A stretch of DNA of 57,026 bases from an uncultured Clostridia bacterium (GCA_947596085.1 CANQEW010000011.1:1-57026); one strand, 5' to 3'; counted from the first letter of the stretch, positions 33,063-42,202 are shown. Numbers and translations: made by a program. The notes: generated by a model not told the origin, from the letters alone.

Positions 33063-36047
33063 GTGAAAGCCGTGAAGCGCAACGATCGAAATCAGGCCCG
33101 AGCGCGGGACGCGCGCGGAGGCGCCATGTGGCGGGGCGGCGGGACGGGAATGTCCCCGGCGCTACTGGCTTTGATCGCGCTGATCGGCGCGGCCGCCATC
33201 GCGGGAAGCTGCCTGGTGGCGTTCACCAGCAATGCGCCCGATTTGCCGGAACCGTCCGGTCTGCGGATCAATGAGATCGTGTCCGATAATGCCTCCGCGC
33301 TGATCACCGAAACCGGCGAGGTGCCGGATTGGATCGAGCTTCAAAACGCCGGAAGCGAACCGTTGGAGCTGCGGGGCTACACGCTGCTGCTCGGGACCGA
33401 GGTCAACAAGATTTTCGCCTTCCCGGAAGGAACGCTGGAACCGGGCGCGTGCACGCTGGTCTACTGCGAGGGCATGGCGGCCGGTGCGGAGCACGGCGAT
33501 TGGAGCGCGCCGTTTCGCCTGCCCGCCTCGGGTGGAGAGGCGCTGACGCTGTTCTCGCCCGGCGACGTGGCCGTGGATTCCGTGGAGCTGCCTGAGTTGG
33601 GCGAAAACGAGGCCTATGCCCGCGGCGCGGACGGCGCGTGGGAGCGGCGGGAGACCGCCTCGCCCGGCGTGGACAACGACTCGTTCGACGCGGCGGAAGC
33701 ACAATTGCGGCTCGCCCCCGGCGCGGTGGAGCTGAACGAGGTTTCTACGCGGAATACCCTCTACTTTGCCGATGAGAATGGCGAGTATCACGATTACGTT
33801 GAGCTGCGCAACTGTTCCGGCGGCGATGTGAACCTCCGGGGCTGGTATCTCTCGGACGACAGCGCCCGATTGAAGCGCTGGGCTTTCCCGGACGTGACGC
33901 TGCCGGCGGGCGGCTGCCTGGCGGTGCACTGCTCCGGATACGACCGCGTTGGCGACGCGCGACATCTGCACACCAACTTCAAGCTCGGCGAGGGGGAGAG
34001 CGTGTATTTGAGCCGGCCGGACGGCCAGCCCGCATCCATGGCGTCCCCGCCCGAGCTGGCGGCCGATCAGGCATGGTCGCTGGTGGACGGCGCGTGGAGC
34101 GCGGAGCTCGCGCCCACGCCGGGCGCGGAAAATACCGCCGAATTGGCGGCGCGGATGAACGCACAGCGCTTTGGCAGCGCGGCGGTGCAGCTGAGCGAGG
34201 TCATGGCCTCGGCCGCGTCGGAACCCTGCGACTGGATCGAGATCCGCAACGTCTCCAATCAGGCGGTCGATTTGAGCGGCTACGGCCTCTCGGACGATTC
34301 AAACCGCCCGCGCAGGTGGCAGTTTCCCCAGGGAACGACCATCCAGCCGGGCGAATATATGGGCGTACTCCTCTCCGGCCGAAAGGACGCGCGCACGGGC
34401 CAATATCTGAACGCGGACTTCGCGATCAGCGCGCTGGGCGGAAGCACGATCGCGCTGGCCGACCCCTCGGGCCGGGTGCTGGACGCGGTCTATCTGCCAA
34501 AGCAGTACGGCGGAAAATCCTACGGGCGAATTGATGGCGAAGAGGGCTTCTTTTACTTCGACGCGGGCACGCCGCTGGCGGCCAACGCCGGAACGCACTA
34601 TCGCAGCCGGGCCGCGGTGGCGAGCTGCTCCGTGTCGGGCGGATTATACGCCACTGGGCAGAACTTCAGCGTGGCGCTGGAGGCGCCTGCGGGCAGCCGC
34701 GTCTATTACACGCTGGATGGCAGCGATCCCGACGAGACTTCCACCCTCTACGCCGGGCCGATCCCCGTGTCGGGCACCACGATTCTGCGCAGCCGCGTCT
34801 ATCGGGACGGCTGCATGCCCTCGCTGATCGACACGCAGAGCTACCTCTACGACGTGCGCAACGAGAGCTCGGTCTATGTGGTCTCGCTGGTCACGGATAT
34901 GGACAACCTCGTGGGACCCGAGAACGGCATCATGACGCCGGAGAACCTCATGCGCAATCTGGAACGGGAGGGTCACGTGGAGATCTTCCTGCCCGACGGC
35001 ACCCGCGTGATTTCCCAGGGCTGCGGTATCAGCCTGCATGGCGGAGGGAGTCGAAAGCTGCCAGTCAAGAGCTTCAATGTGATCGCGCGGAACGAGTATG
35101 GCTCGAATCGCTTCAACTATCCGCTGTTCTCGCATCGGGATTACGACGCGTACCAGTCGATCCTGCTGCGCCCGTCAGGTGAGGATCAGGACATGAGTCT
35201 CATGCGCGACAGCGTATTGAGCGCACTGATGCGCGGCAGTTCCCTGATGTTTCAGGAGAGCGAGATCTGCGTGGTATACGCGAACGGGGAGTATTATACG
35301 CTCTGCTATCTGCGCGAGCGCATCAACAAATTCGGTATCTGCCAGTTCGAGGACTGGCAGGGCATGGAGGACGAGATCGACATCGTAAAGGGCAACGACG
35401 TCGTCATTCAGGGCTCCAATTCGAGTTTTAAGGAGCTTCTGCAGTGGGTGCGCGAGAACGATATGGACACTGAGGCTGCCTTCGACTACCTGGACGCGCG
35501 GATCGACGTGCAGAACTACATCGAGTACATGGCGGCGGAAATCTTTTCCGGCAACGCGGACCTGCTGAACGTGCGCCGCTATCGCAACGCGAAGGCGGAC
35601 GGCAAGTGGCGGTGGGCGCTGTTCGATCTCGATTGGGGATTCTACAACGACGTCAACTCCATCGAGCGCTGGCTCAACCCCGGCGGCACCGGTTCGCTCA
35701 ACGCCACGGACAATACGCTGTTCATCGCCTGCATGAGCAATCCGACCTTCCGGGACCGGTTCCTGACCTATCTGGGCGAGATGCTGGCCGGAAATTTCTC
35801 GTCGGAATACGTGGTGGCGCGCTTTCAGGAGCGCTACGAGCGCATTGAACCCATGCTGGATCAGTACCGGCAGCGCTGGAATTACGAGCTGAGCGGCGTA
35901 TCGCGGCTCATGAATTACGCTCAGACGCGCCCGGCGAAGCTGATCGGATACTTTCAGGAGACGCTGCGACTGTCCGACGCCGCTATGGAGCGGTACTTCG
36001 GCGCGGCGATGCAAAAAATACGCGAGAGCGAGGAGGGGGACGGCTGA
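33063..36047 (+). CDS. CotH-kinase protein with three lamin-tail domains, copy 2
   Basis: 994 residues from GTG 33063, with GAGG 6 bases upstream. GTG 33072 is a possible alternative. The layout is that of the preceding protein: basic N-terminus, membrane helix (about 31-53), three LTD domains, chitobiase-like module (RVYYTLDGSDPDETSTLYAG) and CotH domain (YLRERINKFGIC, KWRWALFDLDWGF). Corresponding blocks such as RPRRWQFP-x-GT-x-IQPGEY and GPI-x-VSGTTILRSR are nearly identical, so the two arose by tandem duplication. The product should stand on the outer face of the membrane. One base separates it from the VTC gene. Confidence 0.9.
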   Translation: MKAVKRNDRNQARARDARGGAMWRGGGTGMSPALLALIALIGAAAIAGSCLVAFTSNAPDLPEPSGLRINEIVSDNASALITETGEVPDWIELQNAGSEPLELRGYTLLLGTEVNKIFAFPEGTLEPGACTLVYCEGMAAGAEHGDWSAPFRLPASGGEALTLFSPGDVAVDSVELPELGENEAYARGADGAWERRETASPGVDNDSFDAAEAQLRLAPGAVELNEVSTRNTLYFADENGEYHDYVELRNCSGGDVNLRGWYLSDDSARLKRWAFPDVTLPAGGCLAVHCSGYDRVGDARHLHTNFKLGEGESVYLSRPDGQPASMASPPELAADQAWSLVDGAWSAELAPTPGAENTAELAARMNAQRFGSAAVQLSEVMASAASEPCDWIEIRNVSNQAVDLSGYGLSDDSNRPRRWQFPQGTTIQPGEYMGVLLSGRKDARTGQYLNADFAISALGGSTIALADPSGRVLDAVYLPKQYGGKSYGRIDGEEGFFYFDAGTPLAANAGTHYRSRAAVASCSVSGGLYATGQNFSVALEAPAGSRVYYTLDGSDPDETSTLYAGPIPVSGTTILRSRVYRDGCMPSLIDTQSYLYDVRNESSVYVVSLVTDMDNLVGPENGIMTPENLMRNLEREGHVEIFLPDGTRVISQGCGISLHGGGSRKLPVKSFNVIARNEYGSNRFNYPLFSHRDYDAYQSILLRPSGEDQDMSLMRDSVLSALMRGSSLMFQESEICVVYANGEYYTLCYLRERINKFGICQFEDWQGMEDEIDIVKGNDVVIQGSNSSFKELLQWVRENDMDTEAAFDYLDARIDVQNYIEYMAAEIFSGNADLLNVRRYRNAKADGKWRWALFDLDWGFYNDVNSIERWLNPGGTGSLNATDNTLFIACMSNPTFRDRFLTYLGEMLAGNFSSEYVVARFQERYERIEPMLDQYRQRWNYELSGVSRLMNYAQTRPAKLIGYFQETLRLSDAAMERYFGAAMQKIRESEEGDG

Positions 36048-36048
36048 C

Positions 36049-36759
36049 ATGCCAGACAAGAGGAGCGCGCTTCCCGCGCGGCATGAGCTGAAGTATTTCA
36101 TCAACCGCGCGGAGCTCGCGGCGCTGCGGGCGCGGCTGCGGCCCGTGCTCCAGCTCGACGGCCACTGCGTCGGCGGCAGGCCCTACGCCATCCGCTCGCT
36201 GTATCTGGATGACGTGGACGACAGCGCCTACATGGACAAGATCAACGGCGAGATGGATCGCGACAAGTATCGCATTCGCATCTACCGCCACTCGGATGAG
36301 GAGATCTTTCTGGAGCGCAAGCGCAAGCTGGGCGATTTGATCCAGAAATCGTCGGTGCGCATCACGCGCAGGCTGTGCGAGCAGATACTCTCGGGCGATC
36401 CCCGGGGGCTGCAGAGCGCGTCGAGCCCGCTGCTGCAGGACGTGTACGTGCAGATGCGAACGCGGCTTCTGCATCCGGCGGTGATCGTGGACTATGAGCG
36501 GGAGGCCTACCTGCACCCGGCGGAGAACGTGCGCATCACGTTCGACCTCGCGCTGCGCACCGGGCTGCACTCCCGCGAGCTGTTCGATCCGCACATCCCC
36601 ACGGTCTGCCCGCTGGATCCCGGCGTGGAGATATTGGAGGTCAAGTTCGACAGCTACCTGCCGGATTACGTGCGCGCGCTGCTGCACGGCGTGCAGGCGG
36701 ATCGCAGCGCAGTTTCCAAATACGTGCTGTGTCGAAGGTACGAACCGCTGGACCGCTGA
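36049..36759 (+). CDS. VTC-domain protein (polyphosphate polymerase-like)
   Basis: 236 residues. The conserved tunnel-lining blocks are present: RHELKYFI, SLYLDDVDDSAY, RIRIYRHSDEEIFLERKRK, VIVDYEREAYL, VRITFDLALRTG, ILEVKFDSYLPDYV and SKYVLC. The yeast homologue Vtc4 makes polyphosphate from ATP inside this beta tunnel. There is no membrane segment, so it probably works on the cytoplasmic face with the DUF4956 membrane partner encoded next. Such genes are often found beside CotH and DUF4956 genes. It is separated by 1 base from the upstream CotH gene. Confidence 0.92.
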   Translation: MPDKRSALPARHELKYFINRAELAALRARLRPVLQLDGHCVGGRPYAIRSLYLDDVDDSAYMDKINGEMDRDKYRIRIYRHSDEEIFLERKRKLGDLIQKSSVRITRRLCEQILSGDPRGLQSASSPLLQDVYVQMRTRLLHPAVIVDYEREAYLHPAENVRITFDLALRTGLHSRELFDPHIPTVCPLDPGVEILEVKFDSYLPDYVRALLHGVQADRSAVSKYVLCRRYEPLDR

Positions 36760-36806
36760 ACGGCGCCCGGCGAACGCGACTTAGAAATACTTAGGAGGAC
36801 AAGAAC

Positions 36807-37463
36807 ATGAACGCATTTTCCAGCCTTTGGAGCTCCCAGACGATCACCCCCTCTTCCTGGCTGACCATCGTGGTCTCGCTGGTGCTGGCCTTCGCGGTGG
36901 GCCTGTTCATCGCCTTCATCTATCGCCGGAACTTCCGCGGCGTGATGTATTCCAACAACTTCACACTCACGCTGGTGCTGATGACGCTCATCACCTGCCC
37001 GGTGGTCATGTGCATCAAGGAGTCGCTGCAGCTGTCCATGGGCATGGTCGGCGCGCTGTCCATCGTGCGCTTCCGCACGGCGGTCAAGGATCCGCTGGAC
37101 ACCGCCTACATGTTCTGGGCGCTCACCATGGGCATCCTGCTCGGCGCGGGCCAGTTCTTCCTGACGGCGCTGACGGTGGTGGGCATCGCGATTCTGATCA
37201 CCGTGCTGGTGCAGATTCAGTCTCGCGGCATGGGAAGCTTCTTGCTGGTGGTGCGCATGGGCGAGGAGGCCGAGCGCGCCGCGAACCAGGTGGTGGCCGG
37301 CATCCGCATCCAGCGGCTGAAGTCCAAGACGGTCTCTTCCAACGGCATCGAAGCCACCTACGAGGTGCGCGTGGACAAGCCCGACGCGCTGCTGAACAAG
37401 CTGCGCGGTATTCCGGGCGTGTACGACGCGACGCTGGTGTCTTACGCGGGCGAATCGGCCTGA
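36807..37463 (+). CDS. DUF4956 membrane protein
   Basis: 218 residues with AGGAGG ahead of the ATG. Hydrophobic segments lie at about 19-41 (LTIVVSLVLAFAVGLFIAFIY), 52-70, 100-118 and 120-135. The stretch SLQLSMGMVGALSIVRFRTAVKDP is the recognisable core of DUF4956, and the C-terminal 80 residues form a soluble domain (YEVRVDKPDALLNKL). The biochemical role is not known to me. Constant linkage to VTC and CotH genes suggests a membrane partner for polyphosphate or phosphate handling (inference). Confidence 0.88.
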   Translation: MNAFSSLWSSQTITPSSWLTIVVSLVLAFAVGLFIAFIYRRNFRGVMYSNNFTLTLVLMTLITCPVVMCIKESLQLSMGMVGALSIVRFRTAVKDPLDTAYMFWALTMGILLGAGQFFLTALTVVGIAILITVLVQIQSRGMGSFLLVVRMGEEAERAANQVVAGIRIQRLKSKTVSSNGIEATYEVRVDKPDALLNKLRGIPGVYDATLVSYAGESA

Positions 37464-37494
37464 TGACGCGAGCTTACTTGGGAGGGATCGCTCC

Positions 37495-38742
37495 GTGAGC
37501 CAAATGAACAGAAGACCCGCCCCGCGCCCCGCGCCCTCGCGGGAATACGCGCCCCAACGGCGGCCCATGCCCCAGGGGCAGCGCGCGCCGCAGCGCCGAA
37601 GCGCGCCGCCGCAGGGACGGTATGCCCCGCGGCGGCCCGAGCCGCAACGACGGCCCGCGCGCGAGGCCCCGCCGCGCTCCGTGGGCTGCGGCTGGATGAA
37701 GGATGTAGCGCTGCTGGTGATCGGCGGGGCGTTGGTAGCCGTGCTGGCGCTGCTGCTGCAGGACCGCTGGCCGGCCGGCTTTCCGCTGGCGACAGCGGGC
37801 GCGGGCGCGAACGTGAGCGCAAATGCGGTGAACAGGGTTACCGAGATTCACTCGGGCGGCCCGCTGCGCGTCAATGAGATCATGACGGGCAACCGCCGCA
37901 CGTTCACTGCCGAGGACGGGAGCACGCCGGACTGGGTGGAGGTCGCCAACGTCGGCGCAAGCGCGGTGAACCTGGAGGGTTGGTCGCTGGCCAAGACGGA
38001 GAACACCATGAGCGTGTTTACCTTTCCGGATATGACGCTCCAGCCGCAGGAGTGCGCGCTGGTGCTGGCGGACAGCCGGCTGCGCGCGGAGGCGGGGGAG
38101 GCGTTGCACGCGCCGTTCCGCCTGTCCTCGGCGGGCGATACGCTGATGCTGTTCAACCCCTCGGGCACGGCCGTCGAGGCGGTGAACATCCCGGCGCTGA
38201 ACGCGGATTGTTCCTATGCCCGCGCGGGCGAGGCGGAGTGGGAGACTTCCGCCGAATCCACGCCGGGGCTTCCAAATACGGAAGAGAGCCGCCGCGCGCT
38301 GACGGAGCCCAGCGGCGACAGCCCCGTGGTGCTCAGCGAGATCGTGGCCTCCAATGATTCCGCGCTGGCGGACGAAAACGGCGAGTACTACGACTACATC
38401 GAACTCTACAACCGCTCGGGCGACGCCGTGGATCTGACGGGCTGGTATCTTTCGGATGACGCGGCGCAGCCCCGCAAGTGGCGCTTCCCGGCGGCGAGTA
38501 TCGGCCCGGGCGAATACTTGGTGGTGTACGCCTCCGGCCTCAACCGCACGGAGGATCCCGCACACCTGCACGCGAGCTTCTCGCTGAGCTCCGAGGGGGA
38601 GCAGGCGGTGCTTACGGACGCGCAGGGGCGCGTGATGGATCGCGCGGAGTTCGGGCTGCTCAAGGGCGACGAGGCGTGGTCGCTGGGCGCGGACGGCGCG
38701 TGGAAGAGCGCGCCGCCTTCGCCGGGCGCGGCGAATCCCTAG
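37495..38742 (+). CDS. Membrane-anchored protein with two lamin-tail domains
   Basis: 415 residues from GTG 37495, with GGGAGG 9 bases upstream. About 60 N-terminal residues are rich in Pro, Arg and Gln (RRPMPQGQRAPQRR), then comes a membrane helix (about 69-88). Two LTD domains follow (DWVEVANVGASAVNLEGWSL and YDYIELYNRSGDAVDLTGWYL). Unlike copies 1 and 2 there is no CotH domain. The LTD sequence closely resembles those of the two CotH proteins, suggesting gene duplication and truncation. It may be a surface partner or substrate of the CotH kinases (inference). Confidence 0.85.
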   Translation: MSQMNRRPAPRPAPSREYAPQRRPMPQGQRAPQRRSAPPQGRYAPRRPEPQRRPAREAPPRSVGCGWMKDVALLVIGGALVAVLALLLQDRWPAGFPLATAGAGANVSANAVNRVTEIHSGGPLRVNEIMTGNRRTFTAEDGSTPDWVEVANVGASAVNLEGWSLAKTENTMSVFTFPDMTLQPQECALVLADSRLRAEAGEALHAPFRLSSAGDTLMLFNPSGTAVEAVNIPALNADCSYARAGEAEWETSAESTPGLPNTEESRRALTEPSGDSPVVLSEIVASNDSALADENGEYYDYIELYNRSGDAVDLTGWYLSDDAAQPRKWRFPAASIGPGEYLVVYASGLNRTEDPAHLHASFSLSSEGEQAVLTDAQGRVMDRAEFGLLKGDEAWSLGADGAWKSAPPSPGAANP

Positions 38743-38771
38743 TTGCGCGATCGGAGTTTTTGTGATAGGAT
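38743..38771 (+). promoter_or_regulatory. Possible promoter of the DtxR-type regulator
   Basis: TTGCGC (38743-38748) and TAGGAT (38766-38771) at 17-base spacing, directly after the previous stop codon. Both boxes are imperfect. Confidence 0.45.
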
Positions 38772-38795
38772 AGAGACAGCGGGAGGTGAACGCGT

Positions 38796-39176
38796 ATGCG
38801 CATTACGGAGGCGACGGAGAACTACATGGAAGCCATACTGATGCTCAAACAGCAGAACGGCTTCGTGCGGTCGGTGGACATCGCCAACCATTTGGGCTTC
38901 TCCAAGCCCACGATCAGCCAGTACATGAAGCAGTATGTGCAGCAGGGGCTGGTGATCATCGGTGGCGACGGCCACATCGAGCTCACCGACGAGGGCCGCG
39001 CGATTGCCGAACCCATCTTCGAGCGCCATCGCGTGATTTCCGCGATCTTTATGGCGCTGGGCGTTCCGGAAAAGATTGCGATGGAGGACGCGTGCAAGGT
39101 CGAGCACGACCTGAGCGACGAAACCTTCCAGTGCATGAAGGCGCACTATCTGAAGTATATCAACGAGAAACAATGA
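38796..39176 (+). CDS. DtxR/MntR-family metal-dependent regulator
   Basis: 126 residues with GGGAGG ahead of the ATG. The N-terminus ITEATENYMEAILMLKQQNG and the helix-turn-helix VDIANHLGFSKPTISQYMKQ match the iron/manganese regulator family. The dimerisation half contains RHRVISAIFMALGVPEKIAMEDACKVEHDLSD, with the metal-ligand His and Glu residues. The short form without an SH3-like domain resembles MntR. It probably controls metal uptake or export genes elsewhere, as none is adjacent. Confidence 0.9.
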   Translation: MRITEATENYMEAILMLKQQNGFVRSVDIANHLGFSKPTISQYMKQYVQQGLVIIGGDGHIELTDEGRAIAEPIFERHRVISAIFMALGVPEKIAMEDACKVEHDLSDETFQCMKAHYLKYINEKQ

Positions 39177-39216
39177 CCGCGCCGGCCGCCGAGCGGCGGC
39201 AGACGCGATCACCATG

Positions 39217-39243
39217 GAGAGGGCCGCTTGGCGCGGCCTTCTC
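39217..39243. terminator. Hairpin between convergent genes
   Basis: GAGAGGGCCGC (39217-39227) and GCGGCCTTCTC (39233-39243) form an 11-bp stem with one G-U pair. No clear T run, but the position between two convergent stops favours a terminator. Confidence 0.5.
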
Positions 39244-39279
39244 TCTATCATGGAACCTATTGACCTTGCGCAAAGACGC

Positions 39280-39798
39280 TCACGGCGTGCAGATCACGCG
39301 GCCCGGCAGGAAGTCGCCCGGCGCCAGATCGGGGTTGGCGCGCAGCAGCGCCGCCGCCGTAGTGTTCAGCGTGCGTAGAACGGAGTTGAAGGTCTCGCCC
39401 TGGCGCATCACGTAACTGCGGCTGCCGTAAGCGCAGCTTCGGCGGCTGCCCTCGGGTGGCGCGCAGTAGAACGTGCCCGGCGTCGGGTTGCCGGTGGACA
39501 GGTTCGGGTTCGCCGCGCGCATGGCGTTGTAGGAAACGTTGTGGCGCAACAGCAGCGAGGCGAAGCTCTGGCCCTGCTGTACGAAGCCCGCCGTGTAGCC
39601 CTCCGGGCAGCGGTAGACCGTCACGCTCTGGTTGTTTCCGGGCAGGTTGGGCGGGACGCTGGGCGCGGACGGCCGGTTTGGGATGGGCGGCCGCGGCGGC
39701 AGGGACGGCGTGTCCGGCGCGGGACTGGACGGCAGCGCGGGCGTGGGGGCCCCGAGCGGACCCTCGCCCGGCGATACGGGCTGGTAAAGATCGGACAT
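39280..39798 (-). CDS. LysM-domain protein with proline-rich N-terminus
   Basis: 172 residues from ATG 39798, with GGGAG 8 bases upstream. The N-terminal 60 residues are Pro-rich and low in complexity (APTPALPSSPAPDTPSLPPR). Two LysM-like modules follow: YTAGFVQQGQSFASLLLRHNVS...ANPNLSTG and YVMRQGETFNSVLRTLNTTAAALLRANPDL. No signal peptide is visible. Similar Pro-rich LysM proteins of spore formers bind peptidoglycan of the cortex or cell wall (inference). Convergent with the DtxR-type gene. Confidence 0.85.
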   Translation of the reverse strand: MSDLYQPVSPGEGPLGAPTPALPSSPAPDTPSLPPRPPIPNRPSAPSVPPNLPGNNQSVTVYRCPEGYTAGFVQQGQSFASLLLRHNVSYNAMRAANPNLSTGNPTPGTFYCAPPEGSRRSCAYGSRSYVMRQGETFNSVLRTLNTTAAALLRANPDLAPGDFLPGRVICTP

Positions 39799-39816
39799 GG
39801 CAAGCGCTCCCTTCAC

Positions 39817-40121
39817 AGATGTGCGGATTTCGCTTCCAGCCTATGCCGGCATGGAGGTATAGGTTCCGACTCACCATAAGGGGAGATTCTTAAGGACCTC
39901 AGGTCCTTAAGCGGGTCTGGGCAGCGCCCAGCGTAACCCCAAGCGATCCGCGCAGACAATCCAGCCGACGGCATGTATGCGATCGTTCCATTTCCTCCAT
40001 GCGCGGATCGCCGCGGCGAATCTTTGGAAGGGAAAGCGGTGCTTTCCCTTCCAATAGGAGTCCGCACTAAATCAAAACCAGCGCGCCGCCAAGCGCAATC
40101 CATTCAAACGGCGAACGAGAT
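39817..40121. other. Noncoding gap packed with inverted repeats
   Basis: No gene is supported here. I see CTTAAGGACC-TCA-GGTCCTTAAG (about 39891-39913), CTGGGC-AGC-GCCCAG (39917-39931), a long-range pair GCGATCCGCGCA (39943-39954) with 40000-40011, a 14-bp stem (40024-40037 with 40041-40054), and ACTAAATC (40066-40073) with 40119-40126. None is followed by a T run on either strand. It may be a structured RNA, a repeat element, or the 3' untranslated region of the M56 gene. Confidence 0.5.
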
Positions 40122-41843
40122 TTAGTCATCGGGAGACTGCTCCCCCAATCCTTCATCCGAGGCGGACAGGGCCGCATACTCCTCGGAGGAGATCCGCCGC
40201 AGCGCGGCCGGCGCGCCGCCTTCGTACTCCACGAGCAGGAACGGCCCGTCGCCGCCCAAACCGCCGGTTCCAGCGCTGTTCGCGATGGTGATCCCGGATT
40301 CGGGGTCGATCACCGCGCGAATTTCCTGGCCTTCGTAGTACATGCTGAGATTGCCGAGGTAATAGTCGAAGCTCAATCCCAGCGGGGCGTATTTTTGAAG
40401 ATACGTCCAAGTCTGCGCGTCCGCGTACGGGCTGTCTGGGCCGGGAAGCTCGGCCAGAATGTCGAATACAATGGTTTCGCCGTCGCTCCAGCGCGCGGCT
40501 AGCTCCATGACGTATTTTTGCAATTCCTCCTGGGTGGCCGATTCGCAGTCGAAGCTCATCAGGCCCTCCTCTACGCCTCGCTTTGCGTCGCGCATTTTGC
40601 CTACCGTCAGGTGATCCGGGTCGGTAATCTTCATAACCACCTCGTAATTCAGCAGCATTTCGCCCGAATCCGCGTTGGCGGAGCCGCCGCTGGTGATCTG
40701 CAGTGAATCCAGATCGTACAGCAGGGGATAGTAGACGTATTCCAAATAGCCGTCGGGCAAGCCGCCGCCGTCGGGGTCCTCGATCTCCGGCAGCGCTGCG
40801 ATGCGCGCGGCATAGTCGCGCACGCTCTCGTCCTCCCAGCCATCGAACAACAGCGCTTCGATCTCGGGATTCGTAGTTTTGGACGGCTCCTCCTCCGCGC
40901 TCGTGGCGAAGGCCAGAGCGGTAAAGGCGATCAACAGCGCGGCGGCGATGGCCGCGATCTTCGTCAAATGTCTCGCTTTCATGATGGCACGTATCCTTTC
41001 TTCAATCGTCTGGCGGCCGAAGCCGCTGGAGAGCGGATTGGGCAGACCGCTCCGGCGGGCGGCGAGGTCGATCAGGGCGCGAGCGTATTCCTGCCGCGCG
41101 GGCTCGCCGAAGCGCCGCAGCACGGCCTCGTCGCAGGCCAGCTCCACATCCCGGTTCGCCAGCAGGTACATGATCCACGCCAGCGGGTTGAACCAGTGAG
41201 CACACAGCGCCGCCGCGAAGGCCAGCTTTGCCGGCAGGTCGAAGCGCAGAATGTGGGTGAGCTCGTGTTCGAGCACGTACGCCAGGCGGCGGAAGTCGCT
41301 TCGATCCAGCGCCGAGGGCAGCAGGATCGTTGGGTGCAGCAGTCCATAGCAGAGCGGCGTGGGAATCTCGTCCGACACGCGCACGCGCACCTTCCGCTGA
41401 GGCTTCCGTTCGCGCAGCCAGCGCTCGACATTCGCGTCCTCCAGGGGAAGCGAGCGCGCGTAGATGCGCCGCCAGCGCAGGTGCGGAAGCAGCAGCGCGA
41501 GCACGCAGGCGATCACGCCCGCCAGCCAGACCGCGCGCCAGAGCGGGAACGCAGGTGTCGCCGCGCTCGTTCGCACGACAGCGGCGGCCCACGCAGCGGA
41601 AACCGCGCGAGGCGGCAGAGCGCCGGCCGGCGGAACCGCAGCAGGCAGCGGAACCGCGCGCCGCAGCAGCGCGTCCGCGCCATAGCGGAAGGGCAGCTCG
41701 ACGGGAATCAGCATCCGTGCCGCCGCCAGCAGCCACAGCGCCACAAACGTCCGCTTGGGCAGCCGGTTCAGCAGCAGAAGTCGAGCGAGAAGCGCGAACA
41801 GTATGATCGCTGACGCTTGCAGGCTCATTCGCTCGAGGCTCAT
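40122..41843 (-). CDS. BlaR1/MecR1-type M56 membrane metallopeptidase
   Basis: 573 residues. Hydrophobic segments at about 8-27, 31-48, 103-121 and 202-228 frame the zinc site H193-E-L-T-H197 in YVLEHELTHILRFD, with a further ligand region in VELACDEAVLRRFG. A transmembrane segment near 300 is followed by an extracytoplasmic part of about 250 residues (from TSAEEEPSK) without a penicillin-binding domain. M56 sensors cut BlaI-type repressors in response to an outside signal. The signal here is unknown because the sensor domain is not the beta-lactam type. It overlaps the blaI-type gene by 4 bases. Confidence 0.9.
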   Translation of the reverse strand: MSLERMSLQASAIILFALLARLLLLNRLPKRTFVALWLLAAARMLIPVELPFRYGADALLRRAVPLPAAVPPAGALPPRAVSAAWAAAVVRTSAATPAFPLWRAVWLAGVIACVLALLLPHLRWRRIYARSLPLEDANVERWLRERKPQRKVRVRVSDEIPTPLCYGLLHPTILLPSALDRSDFRRLAYVLEHELTHILRFDLPAKLAFAAALCAHWFNPLAWIMYLLANRDVELACDEAVLRRFGEPARQEYARALIDLAARRSGLPNPLSSGFGRQTIEERIRAIMKARHLTKIAAIAAALLIAFTALAFATSAEEEPSKTTNPEIEALLFDGWEDESVRDYAARIAALPEIEDPDGGGLPDGYLEYVYYPLLYDLDSLQITSGGSANADSGEMLLNYEVVMKITDPDHLTVGKMRDAKRGVEEGLMSFDCESATQEELQKYVMELAARWSDGETIVFDILAELPGPDSPYADAQTWTYLQKYAPLGLSFDYYLGNLSMYYEGQEIRAVIDPESGITIANSAGTGGLGGDGPFLLVEYEGGAPAALRRISSEEYAALSASDEGLGEQSPDD

Positions 41844-42202
41844 TTTTCCGCTCCGTCCACCAGCGCGCGCAGCCGCGCCAGCTCCTCCGGGCCGATCCGG
41901 CCGCCGTCTAGCAGCGCCGCGATCAGACGGTCCGCGCGCCCGCCGTACATGCGGTCGATCAGCTCGTCCGTTTCGCAGCGCTGGGCCTCCTCGCGCGAGA
42001 TCTTCGCCCGGCAGACGAAGCCCGGCTCGCTCCGCTCAATCGCGCCCTTGTCCACGCATTTCTTGATGACCGTATAGGTGGTCGTCTTGCTCCAACCGAC
42101 CTCGCCCTTCAGCGTCTCGGCGATTTGCTTCGCGCTCGCCTCGCCCTCGCGCCAGAGCACCTCCATGACCTTCAATTCACTCTCGTACAACTTGCGGTTC
42201 AA
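41840..42202 (-). CDS. BlaI/MecI-type transcriptional repressor
   Basis: 120 residues if it starts at TTG 42202, with GGGGGTG about 8 bases upstream. TTG 42217 is a longer alternative. The winged helix is clear: LYESELKVMEVLWREGEASAKQ then WSKTTTYTVIKKCVDKGAI. The C-terminal half is the helical dimer part, where the partner peptidase cuts. Two near-identical palindromes overlap its promoter (42222-42237 and 42246-42261), so it very probably represses its own operon. Confidence 0.92.
   Translation of the reverse strand: MNRKLYESELKVMEVLWREGEASAKQIAETLKGEVGWSKTTTYTVIKKCVDKGAIERSEPGFVCRAKISREEAQRCETDELIDRMYGGRADRLIAALLDGGRIGPEELARLRALVDGAEK

Noticed and set aside
39813-40103. 96-codon minus-strand frame in the hairpin-rich gap
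   Set aside because: No ribosome binding site, no recognisable domain, and the region is dominated by inverted repeats.
39891-40126. Insertion sequence remnant
   Set aside because: No transposase fragment, terminal inverted repeats or target duplication could be identified, although a small repeat element is not excluded.
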